The notes beneath the pieces were generated by a model. The model ran no database searches. It was not told the origin of the DNA and was given only the letters and a program-made list of their open reading frames with translations. Shown here in pieces: positions 1-6,337 of a stretch of DNA of 17,254 nt; position 1 is the stretch's first letter, and each line of letters begins with the position of its first letter. The translations under genes and the position numbers were made by a program. This stretch comes from Candidatus Gallimonas intestinigallinarum (GTDB taxonomy: Bacteria; Bacillota_A; Clostridia; Christensenellales; Borkfalkiaceae): assembly GCA_019116405.1 (NCBI GenBank), contig DXBS01000085.1, positions 1 through 17,254 of the forward strand. The letters run 5' to 3'.

Positions 1-10
1 CTTCCGATCT
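1..10 (+). other. Residual Illumina adapter bases at contig end
   Basis: The first ten bases, CTTCCGATCT, are identical to the 3' end of the standard Illumina TruSeq adapter (it ends GCTCTTCCGATCT). The base that follows is A. Read in the frame of the downstream partial gene, the last adapter base forms an in-frame TAG at 10-12, which no intact gene of this family would carry. I therefore treat these bases as untrimmed adapter, not genome. A chance ten-base match exactly at a contig end is possible but unlikely. Confidence 0.88.
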
Positions 11-150
11 AGGCAAAACCTGTGTATGTCATGTGCCAGAGCGGGCTGAGGAGCTATCTCGCCTGCCGCATTCTCACGCAGAACGGGTGTGAGTGTTACA
101 ACTTCTCGGGCGGATATCGTTTCTACGCCGCCAATGCAAGAAAGTTTTGA
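11..150 (+). CDS. Rhodanese-domain C-terminus, probably of an FAD-dependent (CoA-disulfide reductase type) oxidoreductase, partial
   Basis: Only the last 45 or so codons are present; the 5' end lies off the contig. The frame reads AKPVYVMCQSGLRSYLACR, then a FSGGYRFY tail and a TGA stop at 148-150. CQSGLRS is the CX5R active-site loop of a rhodanese (sulfurtransferase) domain, whose Cys carries a persulfide. From family knowledge, this version of the loop followed by the FSGGYRFY ending is typical of rhodanese domains fused to the C-terminus of NAD(P)H/FAD-dependent CoA-disulfide reductase-like proteins of anaerobic Firmicutes. The catalytic flavoprotein part cannot be seen, so a free-standing rhodanese is possible. 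The TAG at 10-12 comes from adapter bases and should not be read as a nonsense mutation. Confidence 0.75.
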
Positions 151-163
151 GTGAAAGAAGAGG

Positions 164-200
164 CGCGCCGCCGCGGAGTGTTCCGCGGCGGCGCGTCTTT
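164..200. terminator. Bidirectional terminator between convergent genes
   Basis: A perfect 14-bp GC-rich stem (164-177 with 182-195) closes on a GTGT loop. On the plus strand it is followed by TCTTTGTGT; on the minus strand it is followed by a pyrimidine-rich CCTCTTCTTTC. It lies just after the rhodanese stop and 47 bp beyond the end of the convergent tmcAL, so it can serve both. A second small palindrome, GCGGCATGCCGC (220-231), lies closer to the tmcAL stop. Confidence 0.75.
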
Positions 201-246
201 GTGTCATCAAACTTTATTTGCGGCATGCCGCGTAAAAATGCAGGCT

Positions 247-1431
247 TCAGACAAACAGCGTTTCATATTCTCCAGTATGCCTGCCGGTAAGGGCATTGTA
301 CAGGTCGTTGGCGCGCACGTCCGTCTGAAAACAGGCGAGCGCCTCCTTTCTGAGCGTAAAGGCGTCGCTCTTGCGCGTGACGAGCGGAAACTTCCCCTTT
401 GCCAGCGAGGAGAGGATCTCCTCCTGCCTTGCCTTTCTCACGGCGAGGGTGCGGCAGTAGAGGGGGGCTTCCAGATAGCTGCGAACGTCCTCCCGCGTCA
501 GGCGTAAAAAGTTCTGCGCGAGGATGCGGCGGATGCGCGCCGCAGTGTAGCGCTTGGAGACCACCTTGGGCAGCAGTTCTTCATAGACGGGATTGGTGCG
601 CGCCATTGCGCGGATGCGGTTCTCCAGCCCCTCCGAACAGTCGGGACATTGCGCGATCGCCGCGTCGTCCGCCGCCAGAAGTGCGCAGACCGCCGCCGTG
701 CCGTAGGGCAGGGGATGATAGCTTTGCGCCGCCGCGTAGACGTGGGGCGGCAGATTGGACTTTAACGCCTTCTGCGCCCTGCGGGAGCGGTCTGCGAGCG
801 TCGCGCGCAACGCCGTCGCGGAGGAATAGTCGGGCAGCAGCGTGCTGTCCGCATACCCGCCGCCGATGCGCGGAATGGGCAGCGGCTCGATGTCCGCATG
901 TTCCGCGAGAATGGCGCGGCAGTACTCCGTCCCCAGAATGTTGTTGGGCGAGGAGAGCAGCGCTTCGTCCACGTCCGCGCCCGTTGCGAGCAGCGCCGCG
1001 TTGCGCGCGCGGATATAGCTTGTCCCGTCCTTCATGTTCTCTTTGAGTACCGCGCGGAATTGCTTGGGCTCGTTGAGCGTCGCCCGCGCCGTTCTTACAA
1101 AGGCGTCCCTATCCCCGCTCTCACAGCCGAAGGCGAGCACTTTGACGTCGGGCAGCGAGGCGAGAATGTGCACCGCGCCCCGCGCGAACAGCTCGGCGGG
1201 CGCGACGGCGAAGGCGGCGGGCAGCTCCAAAACGACGTCCGCGCCCCCCTCGATGGCGTGCCGCGCGCGCTCGTACTTGTGAAAGACGGCAGGTTCGCCG
1301 CGCTGGGTAAAATTCCCGCTCATGATGCACAGCACGCCGTCGCACCCGGAAAGCGCCCTTGCGCGCTCCAGTTGGTACTTATGTCCGTTGTGAAAGGGGT
1401 TATATTCGCAAATCACCGCACAAAAATTCAT
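247..1431 (-). CDS. tmcAL: tRNA(Met) cytidine acetate ligase (TmcAL, formerly YlbM)
   Basis: The protein has 394 aa, normal for the family. TmcAL uses ATP and acetate to form N4-acetylcytidine at the wobble position of elongator tRNA(Met), and acts in the cytoplasm. The N-terminus MNFCAVICEYNPFHNGH carries the HxGH nucleotidyltransferase signature, followed by MSGNFTQRGEPA and GADVVLELP, all hallmarks of the family. The start at 1431 was chosen because the signature begins there and AAGGG lies just upstream on the minus strand. Reading further upstream stays open but would run into pta on the other strand with no family sequence, so it is rejected. The gene is divergent from pta-ackA; since TmcAL consumes acetate and pta-ackA makes it, the pairing is suggestive, but a functional link is only inference. 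Confidence 0.92.
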   Translation of the reverse strand: MNFCAVICEYNPFHNGHKYQLERARALSGCDGVLCIMSGNFTQRGEPAVFHKYERARHAIEGGADVVLELPAAFAVAPAELFARGAVHILASLPDVKVLAFGCESGDRDAFVRTARATLNEPKQFRAVLKENMKDGTSYIRARNAALLATGADVDEALLSSPNNILGTEYCRAILAEHADIEPLPIPRIGGGYADSTLLPDYSSATALRATLADRSRRAQKALKSNLPPHVYAAAQSYHPLPYGTAAVCALLAADDAAIAQCPDCSEGLENRIRAMARTNPVYEELLPKVVSKRYTAARIRRILAQNFLRLTREDVRSYLEAPLYCRTLAVRKARQEEILSSLAKGKFPLVTRKSDAFTLRKEALACFQTDVRANDLYNALTGRHTGEYETLFV

Positions 1432-1450
1432 ATTTTTTCCCTTTGTGACC

Positions 1451-1479
1451 TTTACAAGCACCCGGAAAAGGTGTATAAT
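1451..1479 (+). promoter_or_regulatory. SigA-type promoter of pta-ackA
   Basis: TTTACA (1451-1456), 17-bp spacer, TATAAT (1474-1479). Transcription should begin near 1486, giving a leader of about 67 nt before the pta ATG. The -10 box lies inside GTGTATAAT, one half of an inverted repeat whose other half (1504-1512) contains the -10 box of the divergent promoter. Confidence 0.85.
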
Positions 1480-1491
1480 ATGACAGTAAGT

Positions 1492-1514
1492 TCGTGTAAT
1501 ACCATTATACACGA
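1492..1514. promoter_or_regulatory. Inverted repeat between divergent tmcAL and pta promoters, possible operator
   Basis: TCGTGTA (1492-1498) and TACACGA (1508-1514) form perfect arms around a 9-bp centre. The element would lie just downstream of the pta transcription start and over the -10 box of the tmcAL promoter, a position where a bound regulator could affect both. I do not recognise the factor. The arms could instead be a by-product of two similar -10 regions facing each other. Confidence 0.4.
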
Positions 1515-1532
1515 TTTTCTGAAAAAGATAAA
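1504..1532 (-). promoter_or_regulatory. Candidate divergent promoter of tmcAL
   Basis: On the minus strand there is a perfect TATAAT (plus positions 1504-1509), preceded at 17 bp by TTTATC (plus 1527-1532), a poor -35 box. Transcription would start near 1497, leaving a leader of about 65 nt to the tmcAL ATG at 1431. The good -10 and the orientation support it; the weak -35 keeps confidence moderate. Confidence 0.55.
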
Positions 1533-1552
1533 GAGGTCGGAGGAGAAAAATC

Positions 1553-2602
1553 ATGGCGAATTTCGTGAGACAATTAAAACAGCTCGGCAGAAAGATCGTC
1601 GAGTCCGGGTCCATTGTGGACGATCTGAAGAAGCGCGCAGGCGAAAAGAAGCGCAGGATCGTCCTTTGCGAGGGGGAGGACCAGCGCGTCGTCGAAGCGG
1701 CGCTGCGCTGCGTTGAGGACGAGGTCGCAAACATCGTCCTGCTCGGCAATGCCGAACAGATCAAGGCGAGAAATCCCGAGGCGGACTTCACGGGCATCGA
1801 GATCATCGATCCCGTCCAGTCGCCCAAGCTGGAGGAGTATGCAAACCTTCTTTATGAACTTCGCAAGGCGAAGGGCATGACGGAGGAACAGGCGAAGGAG
1901 CAGGCGAAGGACGCCACCTTCTTCGGCGCGCTCATGCTCAAGAGCGGGGATGTGGACGGGCTCGTCTCGGGCGCGTGCCACTCCACGGCGAACACGCTGC
2001 GCCCCGGGCTTCAGATCATCAAGACTGCCCCCGGCGTCAAGTCGGTTTCCAGCTTCAACATGATGATCGCGCCTCCCGGCGGCAACAAGTACATGGACGG
2101 GGACGTCATCTTCTTTGCGGACTGCGGTCTCAACCCCACCTACACGGCGGAAGGACTTGCGGAGTGCGCCATTGCTACGGCAAACAGCGCTAAGGAGATC
2201 GCGGGGCTGGATCCCAAGGTCGCCATGCTCTCTTTCTCCACCAAGGGCAGCGCAAAGCATGACAACGTCACCCTCGTGCAGGAGGCGACGCGTATCGCCA
2301 AGGAGCTTGCGCCCGATCTCGCGCTCGACGGCGAGCTGCAGTTTGACGCGGCGATCGTTCCCGAAGTCGCGGCGCTCAAGGCACCCAATTCCCCGGTCGC
2401 AGGGCACGCCAACGTGTTCATCTTCCCCGACCTGCAGGCGGGCAACATCGGCTACAAGATCGCCGAGCGTCTGGGCGGCTTCCAGGCGGTTGGCCCCATC
2501 TGCCAGGGCTTTGCAAAACCCCTCAACGACCTCTCCCGCGGCTGCAAGGCGTCCGATATCGTCCTTGCCGTCGCCATCACCGCGCTTCAGGTGCGCGACT
2601 AA
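1553..2602 (+). CDS. pta: Phosphate acetyltransferase
   Basis: The protein has 349 aa. It converts acetyl-CoA and phosphate to acetyl phosphate and CoA, the first step of acetate production in the cytoplasm. The catalytic PTA_PTB domain begins at RRIVLCEGEDQRVVEAA (about residues 34-50), and SGACHSTANTLRPGLQ is the characteristic substrate-binding stretch. Roughly the first 25 residues precede the usual start of the domain, making it slightly longer than common Pta proteins. The ATG is nevertheless well supported by GGAGGAG at 1539-1545. ackA follows after 20 bp, so the two are co-transcribed from the promoter at 1451-1479. Acetyl phosphate made here is the substrate of AckA. Confidence 0.96.
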   Translation: MANFVRQLKQLGRKIVESGSIVDDLKKRAGEKKRRIVLCEGEDQRVVEAALRCVEDEVANIVLLGNAEQIKARNPEADFTGIEIIDPVQSPKLEEYANLLYELRKAKGMTEEQAKEQAKDATFFGALMLKSGDVDGLVSGACHSTANTLRPGLQIIKTAPGVKSVSSFNMMIAPPGGNKYMDGDVIFFADCGLNPTYTAEGLAECAIATANSAKEIAGLDPKVAMLSFSTKGSAKHDNVTLVQEATRIAKELAPDLALDGELQFDAAIVPEVAALKAPNSPVAGHANVFIFPDLQAGNIGYKIAERLGGFQAVGPICQGFAKPLNDLSRGCKASDIVLAVAITALQVRD

Positions 2603-2622
2603 ACTTTACGCAGGAGTACGAC

Positions 2623-3816
2623 ATGAAAATTCTGGTCATCAACGCAGGAAGTTCTTCGCTGAAATATCAGCTCATCAACATCGAGACGGAGGAAGTCCTC
2701 GCCAAGGGCAACGTCGAGCGCATCGGCATCAAGGGCGGCAGCCTCACCCATAAGGCGCTGGGCAAGACCTTCGTCATCGAAAAGGAGATCGCAGACCACA
2801 CCGAGGCGATCCAGCTCGTATTAAAGGAGCTCATCGACGGTGAGGCGGGCGTCATCAGGTCGATGGACGAGATTGACGCCGTCGGGCATCGCGTCGTCGC
2901 TTCGGGCGAGGCGTTCAAGCAGACCACGCTCGTCACCGACGAGGTCATGAAGACGATGGACGAGATCGCCGAGCTCGCGCCGCTGCACAATCCGGCGGCG
3001 ATCAAGGGCGTCAACGCCTGCCGCGCGGTCATGCCCGATAAGAAGATGGCGCTGGTCTTTGATACCTCCTTCCACGCGACCATGCCCGACTATGCGTACC
3101 TGTACGCAATCGACTACGACGACTACAAGACCTACCAGGTGCGCCGCTACGGCGCGCACGGCACGTCGCACAAGTTCGTCTCGCAGGCGGCGGCGGAGTA
3201 CCTCGGCAAGAAGCCCGAAGAACTCAAAATCATCACCTGCCACCTGGGCAACGGTTCGTCCATCTCCGCGGTGGACGGCGGCAGGTGCATCGATACCTCG
3301 ATGGGCTTCACGCCCCTTGCCGGCGTCCCGATGGGGACGCGCAGCGGCGATATCGACCCCGCGGCGCTGGAGTTTTTGTGCGCCAAGAAGGGCATGAACA
3401 TTCATGAAGGGCTCACCTACCTCAACAAGAAGTGCGGCATGCTCGGCGTTTCGGGCGTTTCATCGGACTATCGCGATCTTACAGCCGCGGCAAAGGAGGG
3501 CAACTACCGCGCACAGCTCGCGCTCAATATGTTCTGCTATGACTGCAAGAAATATATCGGCTCCTACATGGCGGCGCTGGGCGGGTTGGACGTCATCGTC
3601 TTTACGGCGGGCGTCGGCGAGAATACGCCCTTCATCCGTCACGATATTTTGAATGGCCTGCAGGCGTTCGGCATCGAGGTGGACGACGAGAAGAACAACT
3701 ATAAAAACGACGGCGCGATCCACGAGATCTCCAAGGACTCCTCGCGCGTCAAGGTTCTCGTCATTCCCACCAACGAGGAGCTGGTCATCGCCCGCGAGAC
3801 GGCGGCGCTCGTCTGA
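2623..3816 (+). CDS. ackA: Acetate kinase
   Basis: The protein has 397 aa, the usual length. It transfers phosphate from acetyl phosphate to ADP, giving acetate and ATP, and so completes substrate-level ATP formation with Pta. Conserved features are all present: NAGSSSLKY at the N-terminus with Asn7, GHRVV with Arg90, FDTSFH with Asp147, the signature RRYGAHGTSHKFV with His179, GTRSGDIDP with Arg240, and PTNEELVIARE with Glu385. These match the catalytic and substrate-binding residues known from the Methanosarcina enzyme, shifted by one. AGGAG at 2612-2616 precedes the ATG. No clear terminator follows; the 83 bp after the stop are AT-rich and contain the next promoter. Confidence 0.98.
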   Translation: MKILVINAGSSSLKYQLINIETEEVLAKGNVERIGIKGGSLTHKALGKTFVIEKEIADHTEAIQLVLKELIDGEAGVIRSMDEIDAVGHRVVASGEAFKQTTLVTDEVMKTMDEIAELAPLHNPAAIKGVNACRAVMPDKKMALVFDTSFHATMPDYAYLYAIDYDDYKTYQVRRYGAHGTSHKFVSQAAAEYLGKKPEELKIITCHLGNGSSISAVDGGRCIDTSMGFTPLAGVPMGTRSGDIDPAALEFLCAKKGMNIHEGLTYLNKKCGMLGVSGVSSDYRDLTAAAKEGNYRAQLALNMFCYDCKKYIGSYMAALGGLDVIVFTAGVGENTPFIRHDILNGLQAFGIEVDDEKNNYKNDGAIHEISKDSSRVKVLVIPTNEELVIARETAALV

Positions 3817-3859
3817 GTGCAAAATTTATAAAATATTGCAAATTGCCGCATAAAAAAGA

Positions 3860-3888
3860 TTGACAAAGGCGGCAAAATTTCCTATACT
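3860..3888 (+). promoter_or_regulatory. Strong SigA-type promoter of yceD-rpmF
   Basis: TTGACA (3860-3865), 17-bp spacer, TATACT (3883-3888), one mismatch from the full consensus. Transcription should begin at 3894-3896, only 4-6 nt before the yceD ATG at 3900, so there is no room for a Shine-Dalgarno site. Confidence 0.88.
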
Positions 3889-3899
3889 TTTATAAGTCA

Positions 3900-4307
3900 A
3901 TGATTCCCGAAATAGACGTCCGCGGCTGTATCGCGAAAAAAATGACGGAGGGTTCGCTCGATTTTGACTTTGAGGCGGACGAAACTCTCCTCGATATCCC
4001 CTTCGTGAAGTTTGCGGGTCCCGTTCGGGCGGCGCTTGTCTATACAGTGCTCGATGATTTTTCCGTCGAGGTGCGGGGCGAGATCGCCTTTACTCTGCTG
4101 GGTGAGTGCTCCAGGTGCTTGAAAGAAGCAAAACAGGAGATCGTCTACCAAGCGGAGGGCTTGTTTGAACGGGGCGAGGGTGACGGCGAGACTTACGGAT
4201 ACCGGAACGGCAAAGTGACTTTGGATGAGTTCCTGCGCGATTCGGTGATGTTTGCGCTTCCGCCGCGGCTTCTTTGCGAGGCGTGCGAGCAATGGGAAAA
4301 TGAATAA
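3900..4307 (+). CDS. yceD: YceD/DUF177 family protein, ribosome-associated
   Basis: The protein has 135 aa. YceD proteins are linked to large-subunit 23S rRNA accumulation and are almost always encoded directly before rpmF, as here (16 bp gap). The sequence shows the family pattern: a beta-rich N-terminal half, GECSRCLKEA in the middle, and LCEACEQWENE at the end. The two CxxC pairs could bind a metal ion. The ATG at 3900 has no ribosome binding site because the predicted transcript starts only 4-6 nt before it. A later ATG at 3942 would also lack a site and would cut into the conserved N-terminus, so 3900 is preferred. Confidence 0.85.
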   Translation: MIPEIDVRGCIAKKMTEGSLDFDFEADETLLDIPFVKFAGPVRAALVYTVLDDFSVEVRGEIAFTLLGECSRCLKEAKQEIVYQAEGLFERGEGDGETYGYRNGKVTLDEFLRDSVMFALPPRLLCEACEQWENE

Positions 4308-4323
4308 CGAAGAGGTGAGATAA

Positions 4324-4509
4324 ATGGCAGTCCCCAAGACAAAGCAGTCGAAGAGCATAACGAACAAGCGTTTTGCCAACTACAAGGCGACGGCGGCTAC
4401 GCTCGTAGAGTGCCCTCATTGCCACGAGCTGAAGATCGCGCACCGCGTCTGCAAGAATTGCGGCTACTATGACGGCAAGGAAGTCGTTGCGCAGGAAGAA
4501 GCAAAGTAA
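4324..4509 (+). CDS. rpmF: Large ribosomal subunit protein bL32
   Basis: The protein has 61 aa, starting MAVPKTKQSKS, the conserved N-terminus of bL32, a structural protein of the 50S subunit. It retains four cysteines as CPHC and CKNC, the zinc-binding (C+) form; many bacteria also have a C- paralogue that lacks them. GAGGTGAG at 4312-4319 is the ribosome binding site. It is the second gene after yceD and is followed 8 bp later by a strong terminator. Confidence 0.97.
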   Translation: MAVPKTKQSKSITNKRFANYKATAATLVECPHCHELKIAHRVCKNCGYYDGKEVVAQEEAK

Positions 4510-4517
4510 GAACAATC

Positions 4518-4546
4518 AAAGCGGGCTGTTTTCAGGCCCGCTTTTT
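4518..4546 (+). terminator. Rho-independent terminator after rpmF
   Basis: AAAGCGGGC (4518-4526) pairs perfectly with GCCCGCTTT (4536-4544) around a 9-nt loop, and the stem runs into TTTTT. It ends the yceD-rpmF transcript. Confidence 0.92.
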
Positions 4547-4570
4547 GCATGCCAAAAATATGATATTTCT

Positions 4571-4608
4571 ACGCCCGCCGCCCCGCATTTTTGCGGGGCG
4601 GCGGGCGT
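4571..4608. repeat. Perfect GC-rich hairpin between rpmF and the rubredoxin gene
   Basis: A 17-bp perfect inverted repeat (4571-4587 with 4592-4608) around a TTTT loop. No T-run follows on either strand and a proper terminator lies just upstream, so its role is unclear. It may be a back-up terminator or a small intergenic repeat. The rest of the 243-bp gap holds only the promoter and ribosome binding site of the next gene. Confidence 0.7.
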
Positions 4609-4699
4609 TGGAAGAGAGCGGCAATCATTATGTGAATGCGGGTATCGGGGAATTTTCTGAGAAATTTTTGCCAAAGGGGTGTACGTGGCGCGCAATCTG

Positions 4700-4708
4700 T
4701 GATATACT
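4700..4708 (+). promoter_or_regulatory. Extended -10 promoter of the flavin reductase-rubredoxin gene
   Basis: TGATATACT is an extended -10 box (TGnTATACT). I see no good -35 at normal spacing. Transcription would begin near 4715. Between there and the ATG lie a small palindrome (GGGAAA 4724-4729 with TTTCCC 4732-4737), which could be an operator, and the ribosome binding site AGGAGGAA at 4741-4748. Confidence 0.6.
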
Positions 4709-4752
4709 GTCAATAATCGAAAGGGGAAATTTTTCCCGTCAGGAGGAAGAGA

Positions 4753-5385
4753 ATGGATCTTAAGGCATTTTACAATCTCTCATACGGCGTGTACCTCTGC
4801 TCGAGCTGGGACGAGGGGCGTCCCGTCGGCTGCGTGGCGAACAGTGCGATGCAGATCACGTCCAATCCTGCGACGCTCGCCGTCTCGCTCAACCACGATA
4901 ACTATACCAATCAATGCGTGAAAAAGACGGGCTATTTTGCGATCGCCATCCTTGCGGAGGACAGCAACCCCCTGCTCATCGGCAAGTTCGGCTTTTTCAG
5001 CTCCAAGGAAAAGAACAAGTTTGCGGAGTTCCCCTATGCGGTACGCGGCAAACTCCCTGTCGTTGACGACTGTCTCGCGTGGATCTCCTGCAAGGTCATC
5101 GACACGATGGAGACGGCGACGCACACCGTCTTTTTGGGCGAGGTCATCGATGCGGGCGTGCTGCGTCAGGGCGCGCCGATGACGTACGCCTACTATCACA
5201 AGGAACTCAAGGGAAAGACCTCTCCGAAGGCGCCCACCTACATTGCCGAGGAGAAGCAGTCGGCGCAGTATGTCTGCAAGGTCTGCGGCTATGTGTACAG
5301 CGGCGCGACGCCCTTTGAGGAGCTTCCCGACGACTGGGTCTGTCCCGTCTGCGGCGTTCCGAAATCGCAGTTTGAAAAGCGGTAA
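4753..5385 (+). CDS. hrb: Flavin reductase-rubredoxin fusion (high molecular weight rubredoxin type)
   Basis: The protein has 210 aa in two parts. Residues 1 to about 155 are an FMN-binding flavin reductase-like split barrel ([13 protein letters not shown], then [15 protein letters not shown]). Residues 173-210 are a rubredoxin with its four iron ligands C175, C178, C197 and C200 ([10 protein letters not shown] and DDWVCPVCG). The loop between the cysteine pairs is short, as is usual for rubredoxin modules fused to other domains. In Moorella, such a protein (Hrb) passes electrons from NADH to the flavodiiron protein FprA for O2 and NO reduction; a similar detoxifying or redox role is likely here, though no fprA is in the window. 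The next gene starts within the stop codon, so the two should be co-translated. Confidence 0.88.
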   Translation: MDLKAFYNLSYGVYLCSSWDEGRPVGCVANSAMQITSNPATLAVSLNHDNYTNQCVKKTGYFAIAILAEDSNPLLIGKFGFFSSKEKNKFAEFPYAVRGKLPVVDDCLAWISCKVIDTMETATHTVFLGEVIDAGVLRQGAPMTYAYYHKELKGKTSPKAPTYIAEEKQSAQYVCKVCGYVYSGATPFEELPDDWVCPVCGVPKSQFEKR

Positions 5386-5858
5386 TGTGGATCGGAAAAG
5401 AGGAGAAAGAGGAGTATCTTGACTGCTCCGTCCGCGGGCTTCGGCTGAAATTTTTCGCGGGACTGACCGAGGCGGAACGGAACGCCTGCAAGTCGTTCGC
5501 CGACTGGCTGCGGAGAAAATATTTTTTTCCGATCAGAGTCTATGTCTGCCTCGTTCCGCAGAAAGCATTTTATCATCCCGACGACGGGCATATTTACTAT
5601 GGCGTATTTTACTCCGGCGAAGCGGGAAAGCGGAAGATCTATCCGCGCATTTGCATCGCCGCGCGTGCACAGACGCCTGAGGCACAGGAGGATGTGCTGC
5701 TGGCAATGGCGCACGAACTGACGCATTATTTTCAATGGTATTTTTTGGAGGATGAAGCGCGTACGGACAGGAGTCTGGAAGTGGAAGCGGGCAAGTGGGC
5801 GCGCTACCTCGTGGCGGAATATCTCTCAGAAAAGGGGACAAAACTGTATCGGGAATAA
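5385..5858 (+). CDS. HExxH zincin-like protein of unknown function
   Basis: The protein has 157 aa; I do not recognise the family. AMAHELTHYFQ places an HExxH zinc-protease motif at H110-H114, and Glu134 in SLEVEAGKW lies 20 residues after the second His, the spacing of the third zinc ligand in thermolysin-like gluzincins. It therefore looks like a small soluble metallopeptidase or a zincin relative with another role. There is no signal peptide or membrane segment. The ATG overlaps the preceding TAA by one base (TAATG) and has no ribosome binding site of its own, so translation is probably coupled to the rubredoxin fusion. A terminator follows at once. Confidence 0.8.
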   Translation: MWIGKEEKEEYLDCSVRGLRLKFFAGLTEAERNACKSFADWLRRKYFFPIRVYVCLVPQKAFYHPDDGHIYYGVFYSGEAGKRKIYPRICIAARAQTPEAQEDVLLAMAHELTHYFQWYFLEDEARTDRSLEVEAGKWARYLVAEYLSEKGTKLYRE

Positions 5859-5882
5859 AAACGGCGCGTGCGCCGTTTTTTT
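5859..5882 (+). terminator. Rho-independent terminator after the zincin-like gene
   Basis: AAACGGCGC pairs with GCGCCGTTT, followed by further Ts. The perfect arms leave only two bases between them, so in practice the top pair opens to give a 4-nt loop. It separates this transcript from the copper module just downstream. Confidence 0.9.
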
Positions 5883-5894
5883 ATGCCAAAATGC

Positions 5895-5923
5895 TTGACA
5901 GAAGTACCCCGTGGGGGTATAAT
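5895..5923 (+). promoter_or_regulatory. Perfect-consensus SigA promoter of the copper module
   Basis: TTGACA (5895-5900), 17-bp spacer, TATAAT (5918-5923): both hexamers and the spacing are ideal. Transcription should begin near 5930. The spacer holds the first CsoR-type operator, so a bound repressor would block RNA polymerase directly. Such a strong core promoter suits a gene set that is off by default and highly expressed once derepressed. Confidence 0.93.
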
Positions 5924-5943
5924 ACAGATACCCCGTGGGGGTA
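5905..5943. promoter_or_regulatory. Two tandem CsoR-type operators
   Basis: TACCCCGTGGGGGTA occurs twice, at 5905-5919 and 5929-5943. Each is a perfect 6-bp inverted repeat around GTG, and their centres are 24 bp apart. The C-tract/G-tract palindrome flanked by TA matches the known operator style of CsoR-family repressors. The first lies in the promoter spacer and overlaps the start of the -10 box; the second covers the transcription start. Autoregulation of csoR and control of copA by copper is the obvious reading. Confidence 0.9.
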
Positions 5944-5960
5944 ATTGCAGGAGGAAACGC

Positions 5961-6266
5961 ATGGAGCATTGCGAAGGGTGTGCGGCGCACTATAAACACA
6001 CGCCGCGCGACGAAGGGGAGATCAGGGGGCTCGTCAATCGGCTCAACCGCATCGTGGGGCAGTTGAACGGCATCAAGAAGATGGTCGAGGAAAACCGCTA
6101 CTGCGGCGAGGTCCTCGTGCAGGTATCCGCCGTCGAGAGCGCCGTGCGCGCGTTCGGCTATCAGATCTTAGAGGAGCACCTCGCGACCTGCGTCAGCGAA
6201 AAGATCAGGGCGGGCGACGAGAGCATCGTTTCCGAAACGGTGGAACTCATCAAAAAGCTCAACTGA
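5961..6266 (+). CDS. csoR: CsoR-family copper-sensing repressor
   Basis: The protein has 101 aa. CsoR binds DNA as a four-helix tetramer and releases it on binding Cu(I). The family core is clear (LVNRLNRIVGQLNGIKKMVE), and the copper ligands are the expected C-H-C set: C48 in NRYCGE, H73 and C77 in EEHLATC. The N-terminus adds a Cys/His-rich stretch (HCEGCAAHYKH). The ATG at 5961 is chosen because GGAGGAAA lies just before it and because the frame further upstream runs through the promoter. It is the first gene of the module, controlled by the paired operators, with copA following after 109 bp. Confidence 0.93.
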   Translation: MEHCEGCAAHYKHTPRDEGEIRGLVNRLNRIVGQLNGIKKMVEENRYCGEVLVQVSAVESAVRAFGYQILEEHLATCVSEKIRAGDESIVSETVELIKKLN

Positions 6267-6305
6267 AGGAAGGGGATGCCCGCACGGGTGCGGCGGTTCA
6301 ATAGG

Positions 6306-6337
6306 GCGCGCGGCGGCGCGGTCGCGCCGCCGCGCGC
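6306..6337. repeat. Perfect GC-only hairpin between csoR and copA
   Basis: A 15-bp perfect stem (6306-6320 with 6323-6337) around GT, made entirely of G and C. No T-run follows, so it is not a standard terminator. Lying inside the csoR-copA transcript, it could reduce read-through, mark an RNA processing site or protect an mRNA end. It shares the core CGCGCCGCCGCG with the hairpin at 164-195. Confidence 0.7.

Noticed and set aside
10..12. In-frame TAG suggesting that the rhodanese gene is a pseudogene
   Set aside because: The T belongs to adapter bases joined to the contig end; the frame is intact from base 11 on.
247..1345. Long open frames overlapping tmcAL on both strands as extra genes
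   Set aside because: They are Arg/Ala-rich shadows caused by high GC with no recognisable protein features; the same holds for similar frames across pta, copA, uvrC, the U32 gene and mutS2.
1432..1827. N-terminal extension of tmcAL by 132 codons
   Set aside because: The added residues resemble no known domain, run antisense through the pta start, and the family N-terminus with a ribosome binding site is at 1431.
3942..3944. Later ATG as the true start of yceD
   Set aside because: It has no ribosome binding site either and would remove part of the conserved N-terminal region, so it does not solve the missing-leader problem.
4571..4608. Terminator call for the 17-bp hairpin after rpmF
   Set aside because: No U-tract follows on either strand and a textbook terminator already ends the operon at 4518-4546; it is listed as a repeat instead.
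5868..5960. Upstream start for csoR adding 31 residues
   Set aside because: The added codons run through the promoter and both operators and would not be transcribed.
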